This document shows positions 29,188 through 38,334 of a stretch of 64,000 bases of DNA, in pieces. The position numbers and the translations under genes were made by a program. Below the pieces are notes generated by a model, which saw nothing but the letters and a program-made list of their open reading frames with translations, was not told where the DNA came from and searched no databases. Origin of the DNA: Flavobacteriales bacterium UBA952. Its GTDB lineage: Bacteria; Bacteroidota; Bacteroidia; Flavobacteriales_D; Crocinitomicaceae. Positions within the stretch are counted from its first letter, which is position 1, and the number at the start of each line of letters is the position of its first letter. The stretch is taken from positions 29,238-93,237 of the forward strand of contig CAJJBU010000007.1 of assembly GCA_905182495.1 (NCBI GenBank), read 5' to 3'.

Positions 29188-31368
29188 ATGAAATCTTTAT
29201 TTCCCCTTTTCCTTTTCGGATTATTGATTGTTAAAAATACACAAGCCCAAAATAGCGAACAGTTATTGACTGATTTTTACTTTGATAGCAGTCTGCCCTT
29301 ATTGGACTCAAGCGGATTTAACTATACAGCAGATTATACCCTTTCAAGTTCTTCATGGGCTATAGATAGTTTTCCTGAAAGTGTTGTTTTCCAAAAGCAG
29401 CTGAGTTATGAAAACACATTAGACCCAAGTACTTCTTATGATATAAGGATCGGTAAAGGAGGACAATTATATTCTTTCCGTGGTGTATTTGGAGAGTCTG
29501 TTCCTCCTCAATGGGTCAATCCAAATTGGGTACAGCCCTCTTATGGCGGAGGTCACTCCTATGCGCCCTGGGTTGATGAGGTTTGGCAGCTGGTAAGTGT
29601 AGACGGAAGTATTCACAACCCACCTGATTCCTCCTATTTCATACATCAGGCCGGCGTTTATTTAAAAACACCATCCCAAACCCAGCCCTTTTATTCGCCT
29701 ATTCTCGCTGAATATTTTGATCCTGATGACCAATCATATAGTGTCGTCAATTGGGGGCAGCAGGCACATACAGAAGATCTTCAGAATATCAATCATGATG
29801 CGGGGCTCTTGTATTACACCAAGTACACAAATAAAGGCAAAGGAATTATTCAGGTCGATAACATGATCTATAATTTTGGACAGGACAACATGAATTTTTT
29901 AAATGTTCCTTGGGGAGGCGTTCGAAACTCTTCGTTAGATCATTTTTTCATTTCAACGCCGACACATGATTATAATTTAACGACAGGTTTATATGGCCAA
30001 ACGCCCGTGATCCAGACAGCAAGCACCGGTGGATGGGTGGCTTGGTCAAATGAGATCAACGGAAATTCGGCTACATTGGGAATGGCACATCCAACAACGA
30101 CCAATACCTATGGCAATAAATTCAGATATGGTGATGCTGGAAATCTATCCAATGCAAACAACCTGAGAGACTATCATGTCTTTGAAATGATTAGACAACC
30201 CACTGGCAACCAACTTGGTTTTGGTAAATCGATGAGCTTTCGATATTTCTATGTCTTGGGTGCTTCTGTTGATTCTGTTAAAAATACGATTGTGCAATAT
30301 GATTTGATCTCTCACGGGTTAGATACGGCCTATGTCGCCAACATCTATGACGTAGATTCTTTAAGATATAGCTTCGCGTATTCTACACAAAGCTTGTCTG
30401 CCTCAGTTACGGGTTCGGAAAGTGGGTTGTTACTGCGGACAAGTCCCTTTTCCGACAGCTACCCCCTATTCAAAATAAGCTCAAACGAAAGTGTTGATGC
30501 ACTTAGCTCTAATCCATACTATTTTTCTGAATTTGCTTATGACGGAACGACGACGGCAATCAAACTACTCGGGTTTTTAGACAGCCCTACCCATATCACA
30601 GTGATTCAGGATACAATTTGTAAGGGTGAAGACTTTTCATTTTCAGACGGGACAGTTTTTAACAATCTTCTTGAGGATACTTCCTATATCAGTTCTTTGT
30701 CTTCAAGTCAACTCGATTGGGACAGCCTGGTCATTCAGAACCTTGTTGTTCTTCCTGTTCATGATGAAATAGACCTACAAGAGGCCTGTGCTTCTTATAT
30801 CTGGATGGATGGAGTGAACTATACTGAATCTACAAACACACCGACTGTCGTTCTTTCAAATCAGTTTGGATGCGATAGCACGGTAACGCTTGATTTAACG
30901 ATACATGATGTTGATGTGCAAATAACACAAATAGATGATATTACCCTGCAATCCAATACATCTAACGCACAATACCAGTGGCTAGATTGCGACAATACTT
31001 TCGAAGCAATCAATGGAGAAACGAATCAAAGTTTTGCTGCCACATACAACAGTAATTTTGCGGTAATTGTGACGGAAAACAATTGTTCTGATACCTCACT
31101 GTGTATTCAAATCAGTACCGTGGGAATTCAAAACAATATTTATAGTGTTATAAACGTCTATCCCAATCCAACGGCAAACCTCATCACCATTCAATCAGAA
31201 AATATAATGAACAACAAGTTCAAGATTTCGGATCAAAAAGGACGCGCTGTACTTATGGGACGACTCAAAGTGAATAATACTGAGGTCTCGCTTGAAACAC
31301 TCTCAAAAGGGATTTACACAATCCAAGTAGAGGGGAACTATAAACCCGTAGTGATTGTGAAGGAATAG
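29188..31368 (+). CDS. T9SS type A sorting domain-containing secreted protein
   Basis: Signal peptide MKSLFPLFLFGLLIVKNTQAQ; C-terminal 'INVYPNPTANLITIQSE...LSKGIYTIQVEGNYKPVVIVKE'. Confidence 0.88.
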   Translation: MKSLFPLFLFGLLIVKNTQAQNSEQLLTDFYFDSSLPLLDSSGFNYTADYTLSSSSWAIDSFPESVVFQKQLSYENTLDPSTSYDIRIGKGGQLYSFRGVFGESVPPQWVNPNWVQPSYGGGHSYAPWVDEVWQLVSVDGSIHNPPDSSYFIHQAGVYLKTPSQTQPFYSPILAEYFDPDDQSYSVVNWGQQAHTEDLQNINHDAGLLYYTKYTNKGKGIIQVDNMIYNFGQDNMNFLNVPWGGVRNSSLDHFFISTPTHDYNLTTGLYGQTPVIQTASTGGWVAWSNEINGNSATLGMAHPTTTNTYGNKFRYGDAGNLSNANNLRDYHVFEMIRQPTGNQLGFGKSMSFRYFYVLGASVDSVKNTIVQYDLISHGLDTAYVANIYDVDSLRYSFAYSTQSLSASVTGSESGLLLRTSPFSDSYPLFKISSNESVDALSSNPYYFSEFAYDGTTTAIKLLGFLDSPTHITVIQDTICKGEDFSFSDGTVFNNLLEDTSYISSLSSSQLDWDSLVIQNLVVLPVHDEIDLQEACASYIWMDGVNYTESTNTPTVVLSNQFGCDSTVTLDLTIHDVDVQITQIDDITLQSNTSNAQYQWLDCDNTFEAINGETNQSFAATYNSNFAVIVTENNCSDTSLCIQISTVGIQNNIYSVINVYPNPTANLITIQSENIMNNKFKISDQKGRAVLMGRLKVNNTEVSLETLSKGIYTIQVEGNYKPVVIVKE

Positions 31369-31545
31369 AAGATTTAGAATTAGATATTCCATAAATCCCC
31401 TCAGTACTGACCAACTTTTTTTATGCCCAAACGACACTGTATATACTAATTACAAGTTGGTTCAATAGTTTATCTTTTGTAACAATTATTCCTAAACTGA
31501 TTATTCTATATAATCAGAATGTCATCTAAAACAGAATTCATAGAA

Positions 31546-32160
31546 ATGAGACAATTTAAAATCACGCTAAGCATCATTTATGTAATCTATGCTGTATTTA
31601 TGATGTCTATTTCCCGATTTGGGATGGAACTGTACCTAAATAATATCGGCACCCTTTTCCTGTTAACATTGATGTTACTTGATATTCGCAAGAACATACT
31701 GAGTAAGAAAGGGTTTTTGGGTCTCTGGGGATTCTCGGTGTTGCATTCCATTGGTGCCACCTGGTTGTACTCTTTTGTCCCCTATAATGATTGGATGACT
31801 GCTTTATTTGATTTCGACATGGATGCCTTTTTTGGCTTCACTAGAAATCACTATGACCGATTGGTTCATTTTTCTTTTGGTATTCTTTTGATGGCGGCCA
31901 CCAAAGATCTCATCATGCACAACTATAAATTCAATTTGAAACAGGCTTTACTTGTGGCCTTTTTAAGTATTCAGACTTTCAGCATGATTTATGAGCTTTT
32001 TGAATGGGGAATCTCTCTAACATTTTCTGACGGTATGGCCGATAGTTACAATGGACAGCAGGGAGACGTTTGGGATGCGCATAAAGATATGGGGCTCGCT
32101 ATGTTCGGGTCATTGATTACATGGTTTTTTTTAAGACTCGATAGAAATAGTAACAAATAG
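31546..32160 (+). CDS. DUF2238 (YjdF-like) membrane protein
   Basis: 'RNHYDRLVHFSFGILL', 'YELFEWGISLTFSDGMADSYNGQQGDVWDAHKDM'. Confidence 0.8.
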   Translation: MRQFKITLSIIYVIYAVFMMSISRFGMELYLNNIGTLFLLTLMLLDIRKNILSKKGFLGLWGFSVLHSIGATWLYSFVPYNDWMTALFDFDMDAFFGFTRNHYDRLVHFSFGILLMAATKDLIMHNYKFNLKQALLVAFLSIQTFSMIYELFEWGISLTFSDGMADSYNGQQGDVWDAHKDMGLAMFGSLITWFFLRLDRNSNK

Positions 32161-32355
32161 CAACCGAAAAAAGACCCTCAGTTTCCTGAAGGTCTTTTAG
32201 GTATTGAAAAAAGAAGAGAGCTCTTATTCTCAAAGTTAAAAGATTAAAAAAAATGTCTTCGTGAAATTGTTTCTGTTGTAAAAATGTTAAGTTGGATATG
32301 ATTACGAGACATTTAATTGTAAATCTTTATTTCATAATTCTTTTTAATTTGTCAT

Positions 32356-32462
32356 TCTTGCTGTAACAAATTTACTTCAACCCTAAAGCTTTAACACAAT
32401 AAAAAATGTTGTCTACTGACAAAATACAAGGTAAGACGCAGGCCTGTCTGCGTGTTTTTTTG
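32356..32462 (+). ncRNA. Candidate orphan small RNA ending in an intrinsic terminator
   Basis: No plus-strand CDS nearby; terminator ACGCAG-GCCTGT-CTGCGTGTTTTTTT at 32436-32461; weak -7-like TTAATTTG at 32344-32351. Confidence 0.3.
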
Positions 32463-32470
32463 TAGTGTCG

Positions 32471-32497
32471 AAAAAAAAAGGCCCACGTGAATGGGCC
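32471..32497 (-). terminator. Intrinsic terminator downstream of 32554-32760 gene
   Basis: Minus: GGCCCATTCACGTGGGCCTTTTTTTTT. Confidence 0.75.
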
Positions 32498-32553
32498 GAT
32501 CTTGCTTTGACTATTAACTTAAACTATTAACTAATTCTTGTTATTTATCCTAT

Positions 32554-32760
32554 TCATTTGAACGACAAATGAAGCTTGGAAATGATTCTGAAATTGGAAT
32601 AAGGATTGCTGCACCAATAATTGGACCCCAAACAGATTGGGTATATTGATTCCGAATCAATAAAAACAGCGCCTCCTTCATGTATTAAAAATGACGCTAC
32701 ATGCGAAAGTATTAGACCAAAGAGGAACACAAGGCAAAAAAGGAGGCTATCTGTTTTCAT
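32554..32760 (-). CDS. Small hydrophobic protein, unknown
   Basis: 68 aa with N-terminal TM/signal; flanked by TAnnTTTG box (32783-32790) and terminator (32471-32497). Confidence 0.45.
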   Translation of the reverse strand: MKTDSLLFCLVFLFGLILSHVASFLIHEGGAVFIDSESIYPICLGSNYWCSNPYSNFRIISKLHLSFK

Positions 32761-32782
32761 TTGTTGTTGTTTGTTACTGGGT

Positions 32783-32790
32783 CAAATGTA
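32783..32790 (-). promoter_or_regulatory. Putative -7 box TACATTTG for small gene
   Basis: TAnnTTTG 22 nt before ATG 32760. Confidence 0.45.
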
Positions 32791-32911
32791 ATACGATCTC
32801 TAGGAGATGTTTCATACAGAATAGAGGAACAAATAAATTTAAGAGAAAGGGGTTAGCTCATTCTAAGTAGTATTACTTAGTGCCCAAGCATGCCTAAAAT
32901 AATGCTTACAT

Positions 32912-32937
32912 AAAAAAAAGGCCCTAGGGCCTTTTTT
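32912..32937. terminator. Perfect-palindrome bidirectional intrinsic terminator
   Basis: AAAAAAAAGGCCCTAGGGCCTTTTTT. Confidence 0.8.
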
Positions 32938-32970
32938 ACTAAACTATAAACTAAACTATAAACTAAAGTT

Positions 32971-33369
32971 TTAACTAATAACTCTTAATTTTCTTGAACC
33001 TAAAAGTTCATTCTTCCTAAAGAACCTTACGATATAAACTCCTTCATTCAAGTCATGAACAGCAATTCCTTTTTGCTCCTCTGCTATATCAATGTCTTTT
33101 ACCCAACCTGATTCAGAATGAATCAATTGAATCAACGTAACATCTGCCCAGTCCGGCCAAGTTATTTTCACTTTTCCCGTCAAGGTTGGGTTTGGAAAAA
33201 TTACTGCCTTAAAATCACCTTGGCTTCCAGGATTCACAACATCACTAAAAGATGATGTCTTTAAATCATCAAAATTTACGTTCTCTTGAGATTGAATACT
33301 TTGACCAAAAAGTTGACCTGTCATTAATAGTGCTGCGCCGAATAAAAAATTTGTAATTGTTGTTTTCAT
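32971..33369 (-). CDS. Minimal T9SS C-terminal sorting domain secreted protein
   Basis: Signal peptide MKTTITNFLFGAALLMTGQLFGQ, about 40 aa linker, then 'AVIFPNPTLTGKVKITWP...LNEGVYIVRFFRKNELLGSRKLRVIS'; start moved to 33369. Confidence 0.7.
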   Translation of the reverse strand: MKTTITNFLFGAALLMTGQLFGQSIQSQENVNFDDLKTSSFSDVVNPGSQGDFKAVIFPNPTLTGKVKITWPDWADVTLIQLIHSESGWVKDIDIAEEQKGIAVHDLNEGVYIVRFFRKNELLGSRKLRVIS

Positions 33370-33607
33370 TTTGTGTTTTTTAAATTGTTTGTTTGTTTGT
33401 TGCCACAAAGGTGCAACCTCTTTAGCTACACCAAAGTGAAATTCAGTTATGTTGAAATTAAAATAAACCATTGTACACAAAGAGAGATAAGTATTACCAC
33501 GTATAGCAGGATAGGTGTGTCAAAGGAAGATACGGGAAACAGAACAGTATAAACGACTAAAAAACAAAGTCTTAAATATAAAAACTACCTAGTTGAATGA
33601 AAAAAAA

Positions 33608-34195
33608 TTACTGATTGAAGAGATCTCTCAAATCCATATGTAAGGAAGACATACGCTCTTTATAGGTAGACGCCATTTGCTCCGTAATATGGGGAGACTC
33701 AAGCAGCCGTTCATAAGCCTTACGAATCGCTGCTGTATCACGTACTTCAATATTAAAATCAAGAATCGCCGCGTTCTTCTCTAGAATTAAAACCAAATTT
33801 GAAAAATCTGGATAATGCTCCGCTATAGTATCACCATAGGACAATGCTTTATCATATGCACCTGAATCGTCATATAACTGTTGCACATCGGCAAGGCAAA
33901 AAGCAGCAAGGCTATCGGATGGGAATCGCCTATAAAACTCCAAATTCAAATTAATCAGTGCTATTCTTGCTACTGAAAGGTTCGTTTTATACTTGACCAC
34001 ATCCTCCACATCATAACTACGGAGGATGCTGGCAGGGAGGGAATACAGACCAATTAAAGAGTCATTTAAAAGTTTTATCTCATTAACCAAAGACATCTTT
34101 GTTACAACTGTCTTCTTGTTTTTTTTATCACTTGGATTTGAAGCACAAGCAGAAATAAAACATAAGAGTATAATACTAGTAAACAGGTTTTTCAT
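33608..34195 (-). CDS. Hypothetical lipoprotein (TPR-like)
   Basis: 195 aa; lipobox 'IILLCFISACAS'; overlaps def end. Confidence 0.75.
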   Translation of the reverse strand: MKNLFTSIILLCFISACASNPSDKKNKKTVVTKMSLVNEIKLLNDSLIGLYSLPASILRSYDVEDVVKYKTNLSVARIALINLNLEFYRRFPSDSLAAFCLADVQQLYDDSGAYDKALSYGDTIAEHYPDFSNLVLILEKNAAILDFNIEVRDTAAIRKAYERLLESPHITEQMASTYKERMSSLHMDLRDLFNQ

Positions 34196-34785
34196 TTTTT
34201 CGTCTTTTTAGGAAATCGCATCTTATAATCGATTTCAATTTCTCCATTTGTAATGTTATTCAACTTTTTCTGTAACAACTTACGTTTTAGTGGACTTAAA
34301 TAGTCCGTAAACAACACGCCTTCTATATGGTCATATTCGTGCTGAAAAATTCGCGCTGCATAACCTGCATATTTCTCCTCTTTAAATTCCCAGTTTTCAT
34401 CATAGTATGAAACCGTAATTTCAGGTTTGCGAATTACACTTTCCCTAATTTTGGGAATAGATAGACAGCCTTCATGAAAAGGCCATTCCTTTCCCGTTTC
34501 ATCTTCAATAATAGGGTTAATGAAAACTTTTTTAAAATCTGATATACCGTCTGCCAAAGGATCTTCATCTTCGCCTTCATCTTCTGAGAATGGACTGCCA
34601 TCAACGATGAACAAGCGAATGTTTTTACCAATCTGTGGCGCTGCTAAGCCAACCCCCTTAGCTGCATACATCGTTTCAAACATATCTTTTACTAGCTGTT
34701 TTATATCCCCATTAACGGCTTCAACTTCTTTTGCAACAGTCCTTAACTTTTTATGGTCGCCATAGGCTACAATGGGTAAAATCAT
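34192..34785 (-). CDS. def: Peptide deformylase
   Basis: 197 aa; 'GVGLAAPQIG', 'EGCLSIP', 'FQHEYDHIEGVLFTDYL'. Confidence 0.96.
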   Translation of the reverse strand: MILPIVAYGDHKKLRTVAKEVEAVNGDIKQLVKDMFETMYAAKGVGLAAPQIGKNIRLFIVDGSPFSEDEGEDEDPLADGISDFKKVFINPIIEDETGKEWPFHEGCLSIPKIRESVIRKPEITVSYYDENWEFKEEKYAGYAARIFQHEYDHIEGVLFTDYLSPLKRKLLQKKLNNITNGEIEIDYKMRFPKKTKK

Positions 34786-34799
34786 CTTACGGTTTTGTG

Positions 34800-34807
34800 C
34801 AAAATTA
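34800..34807 (-). promoter_or_regulatory. Putative -7 box TAATTTTG upstream of def
   Basis: TAnnTTTG 14 nt before ATG. Confidence 0.4.
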
Positions 34808-34817
34808 ATGTTTTAGG

Positions 34818-35228
34818 CTAACACTTCGAATTTAAATAATCTTGAAGAATAATTGTTGCACTAAGCTTGTCAATACTACCTTTTACTCTTCGTTTCTTTT
34901 TAGAGGTGATTTGAATAAGGGTTTGTTGCGCTATTTTTGAGGTCATTCTTTCATCAAAGAACGCAATGGTTAACATGGGAAACTGATTTTCTAAGGCTTT
35001 CTTAAAAAGGCGAACATTTGGAGTGATATCTGTATCCTTTCCGTTTAAACCTAGCGGATAACCAAGTACTAAGACTTCAATCGACTCCTTTTTCACAATG
35101 TCAATTAAAAAATCCATTAGGCCTTGAGAAGCTACTGCCGTTAACGGGGTCGCTATAATTCCTAATTCATCAGATATCGAAATACCAGTTCTTTTTAAAC
35201 CAAAATCAATTCCAATTGCTTTACCCAT
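34818..35228 (-). CDS. ruvX: Holliday junction resolvase RuvX/YqgF
   Basis: 'AIGIDFGLKRTGISISDELGIIATPL', 'VLGYPLGLNG', 'FFDERMTSKIA'; start placed at 35228. Confidence 0.9.
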   Translation of the reverse strand: MGKAIGIDFGLKRTGISISDELGIIATPLTAVASQGLMDFLIDIVKKESIEVLVLGYPLGLNGKDTDITPNVRLFKKALENQFPMLTIAFFDERMTSKIAQQTLIQITSKKKRRVKGSIDKLSATIILQDYLNSKC

Positions 35229-35232
35229 AAGA

Positions 35233-35240
35233 CAAATGTA
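35233..35240 (-). promoter_or_regulatory. Putative -7 box TACATTTG, 4 nt before ATG of ruvX
   Basis: TACATTTG-TCTT-ATG. Confidence 0.55.
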
Positions 35241-35309
35241 GTTAATTGATAAACACACCTGTTTTTACACTATATAACTTTAAATAGTTTCCAAAGTAAA
35301 TTAATTATT

Positions 35310-35317
35310 TATCTTTG
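35310..35317 (+). promoter_or_regulatory. Putative -7 box TATCTTTG, 4 nt before GTG of TetR regulator
   Basis: TATCTTTG-CGCC-GTG. Confidence 0.55.
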
Positions 35318-35321
35318 CGCC

Positions 35322-35936
35322 GTGAATCCAAAACAATTAGACCTTATAGAACGTGCAGGACTCGTCTTCATGAAACTTGGGGTACGAAGTGTTACCATGG
35401 ATGACATCGCTAACCATCTGGGTATTTCTAAAAAAACACTCTACAATCACTTTAACGATAAGAGCCACCTCGTGCGAGAAATAATAAGTCTTAGAATTGA
35501 AAAGGATCAATCAATTGTAAAATCTTTTGCCGAAAATTCAACCAATGCTATTGACGAATTACTTCAAATGTCAAAATTTGTTATTGGCACGCTAAGTTCA
35601 ATTAACCCTACCGTGTTTCATGATTTGAAGAAAAGTCATCCTGACGCATGGCAGATTACCGTCAAGCATCGGTGGGATTTTGTATACAATCAATTCATCA
35701 TCAACTTGCAGAGAGGCATCAAGGAAGGGCTGTATAGAAAAGATATACATCAAGAAATATATGCAAGGCTTCACGTGGTTAATGTCGATGCGATCATTGA
35801 AGGGACCGTTTTTCCATGGCCCGAATTTAAGTTTGAATCCGTTTTTCTGGAAACGTGCCGAATTCACATTAGAGCAATAGCCAATGAAAAAGGGCTAGAG
35901 TACTTTAAAACACATTTATTAAATACCGACAAATGA
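35322..35936 (+). CDS. TetR family transcriptional regulator
   Basis: 204 aa; 'GVRSVTMDDIANHLGISKKTLYNHFNDKSHLV' HTH; GTG start; heads efflux operon. Confidence 0.92.
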   Translation: MNPKQLDLIERAGLVFMKLGVRSVTMDDIANHLGISKKTLYNHFNDKSHLVREIISLRIEKDQSIVKSFAENSTNAIDELLQMSKFVIGTLSSINPTVFHDLKKSHPDAWQITVKHRWDFVYNQFIINLQRGIKEGLYRKDIHQEIYARLHVVNVDAIIEGTVFPWPEFKFESVFLETCRIHIRAIANEKGLEYFKTHLLNTDK

Positions 35937-37264
35937 AATCCATTTTAACTGTTCTTATCATTACTCATCTATTTCTATCATTTGGTCAAAGAAACAGTAC
36001 TTTTAGCCTACTTGAAGCAAAGGAGTATGCGTTGAAAAATCATTTAAAAATCGCAAACTCCGATTTAGAATACAACAAGGCCATTCATCAAAAAAAGCAA
36101 TACCTGGCAGCCGGAATGCCCGAAGCAAATATCATGGGTTCCTTTAACCAGTATTTAAATTTGCCCGTACAAGTACTACCGGCATCATTTATAAACCCGA
36201 ATGCACCCGAAGATCAAGTGATTGCCTTTAGAGCAGGGACCGAATTCAGCTCAGGTGCAAGTTTACAAGTCAACCAGTTGTTATTTGATGGTTCTTATTT
36301 TGTTGGTATTGAAGCTTCGAAACTTTTAATCAATTTACAGAACATTCAAAAATCGAGATCTAGAGAAGACGTCCTATTCTCAGTAATTGAGGCTTATCAC
36401 ATTGCTGCTGTGGCTCAAGTAAATCTTGCCTTTGCTGACTCGATTTATCAGCTAACATCCACACTTGAAAATAAACAACAAAAATTCTTAGACTTAGGTC
36501 TCTTGGAACAAGAAGAGTTGGACCAAATGAGGTATGCTGTTTTAAGTGCAAAGAATGTATATGAAAATGCAGAATTGCAATACAAGAACACCCTAGCACT
36601 TTTAAAGTATTCTATGAATTTTCCGCAAGATTCTAGTATCCAAATGTCAAACGATATGCAAGACCTTGATCTACAAGCCAGCCAAATTGCACTGGGCTCA
36701 ATTGAAGACAACTCTTTACTGCCCTTACTTCAAACTCAAATACAATTGTCGGCCTGTAACGTCAAAAATAAAAAAGCGGGGTTTTTACCTTCAATTTCAG
36801 CTTATTTTCAGCAAAGTTATAATGCTTACCGAACGTCTTTTGATTTTTTCCAAGACAAGCCATGGTATTCTCAAACAAATTGGGGGCTACAAATGAAAAT
36901 TCCCGTTTTTTCTAGTGGCAAAGGAACAGCGGTCCTCAAGCAGTCTCAAATTCAATTACTGCAAGATGAAAATAACTTTCAAATGACGAAGCATGGTTTA
37001 AAGCTTCAAGAAGCTCAATTAAAGAACAACCTTGAGGTTTCTATTAAAAAAAGAGCACTACAAGAAGAAAACATTCTACTTGCTGAAAAAATTTATAAAA
37101 ACGCACTTTCAAAAGAAAAAATAGGCAATGGAAACAATGTCGTTGTAACACAAAAATTGAATCAAGTAATGATTGCTCAAGCTGAATACACGGCAAGCCT
37201 AATTGCAATATATCGAACTAAAATTGAACTAGATAAACTTTATAATAAATTGAATTTAAACTAA
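35933..37264 (+). CDS. TolC family outer membrane efflux protein
   Basis: 443 aa; signal peptide, paired coiled-coil/OEP pattern; overlaps TetR stop. Confidence 0.9.
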   Translation: MKSILTVLIITHLFLSFGQRNSTFSLLEAKEYALKNHLKIANSDLEYNKAIHQKKQYLAAGMPEANIMGSFNQYLNLPVQVLPASFINPNAPEDQVIAFRAGTEFSSGASLQVNQLLFDGSYFVGIEASKLLINLQNIQKSRSREDVLFSVIEAYHIAAVAQVNLAFADSIYQLTSTLENKQQKFLDLGLLEQEELDQMRYAVLSAKNVYENAELQYKNTLALLKYSMNFPQDSSIQMSNDMQDLDLQASQIALGSIEDNSLLPLLQTQIQLSACNVKNKKAGFLPSISAYFQQSYNAYRTSFDFFQDKPWYSQTNWGLQMKIPVFSSGKGTAVLKQSQIQLLQDENNFQMTKHGLKLQEAQLKNNLEVSIKKRALQEENILLAEKIYKNALSKEKIGNGNNVVVTQKLNQVMIAQAEYTASLIAIYRTKIELDKLYNKLNLN

Positions 37265-37268
37265 AACA

Positions 37269-38324
37269 TTGATGAAAAAAACAATCATTTTCGGAACACT
37301 ATTTTTAACAATGTTGAGCTGTGGTTCTGATGAAAAGAAAGAAGCAAAAAAGCCCAAAGCAACTGTCATTTTACCCTTGATAAAAGCAGCTAAGGCTGAA
37401 AAAACAAGTTTTACCCACAAAATTTCAATTCAAGGAAATGTTGAAAGCAGCCAGGACATTCTATTAAATTCTGAAATGTCAGGAATGATTAAGGAGGTTA
37501 AGATTGCAGCAGGAGACAAGGTCAGTATGGGACAGGTTCTATTGGTTATGGACGCTTCCATTCTTTCAGCAAATATTTCTGAGCTTGAAACTCAACTAGA
37601 ATTTGCTATTTATTTGCTTGACAAACAAGTGGAATTATTCAATCAAAACTTAGGTTCTGAATTTGATAAAAAAAGCGCTGAAAATCAGGTCAACTCATTA
37701 ACGGCAAAGCTCAACACACTTAATATTCAAAAGTCAAAAATGATGGTCACCGCGCCCTTTGATGGAACGATAGACCAGGTCTTTGCTAAAAGAGGTCAAT
37801 TAGCCTCTCCACAAATGCCCCTAATGAGATTAGTGAATACAGATGATACAGAGGTCATTGCCTCTGTATCAGAAAAGCATTTCAAGAATATAAAAAAAGG
37901 AACACTGATTAAGGTTAGTTTTCCAAATTATGATCTTGATCCGATAATGACCAAAGTGAGTAGTATCGGGAGCTATATAGAACCCACAAATCGAACGTTT
38001 TCTCTTCGCTCCAAAGTGCACAACACCATGGGACTAATGCCCAACATGCTTGCAGAGTTAGAAATCACAGATTTCAAGGTGGATTCTGGATTGGTTGTTC
38101 CATCTAGAAGTATTCTTAAAAATTCTAATAACAAAGATTACTTATGGGTTTTACTACCCGTGAGCGATAAGACTTACAACGTTAAGCAAGTCTTTATAAG
38201 TAAGTTGAAAATGTATGATGGTAAGGCTTTGATTGAAGAAAATGAGGAGATTCCTAATGGTTCTCTAATCATTGAAGGTGGCGCAAGAGGCATTACCAAT
38301 AAGGATTTAGTTCGCATCAAATAA
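37269..38324 (+). CDS. Efflux RND transporter periplasmic adaptor subunit
   Basis: 351 aa lipoprotein; 'GNVESSQDILLNSEMSGMIKEVKIAAGDKVSMGQVLLVMD' HlyD/biotinyl-lipoyl motif. Confidence 0.92.
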   Translation: MMKKTIIFGTLFLTMLSCGSDEKKEAKKPKATVILPLIKAAKAEKTSFTHKISIQGNVESSQDILLNSEMSGMIKEVKIAAGDKVSMGQVLLVMDASILSANISELETQLEFAIYLLDKQVELFNQNLGSEFDKKSAENQVNSLTAKLNTLNIQKSKMMVTAPFDGTIDQVFAKRGQLASPQMPLMRLVNTDDTEVIASVSEKHFKNIKKGTLIKVSFPNYDLDPIMTKVSSIGSYIEPTNRTFSLRSKVHNTMGLMPNMLAELEITDFKVDSGLVVPSRSILKNSNNKDYLWVLLPVSDKTYNVKQVFISKLKMYDGKALIEENEEIPNGSLIIEGGARGITNKDLVRIK

Positions 38325-38334
38325 GACAATAGAC

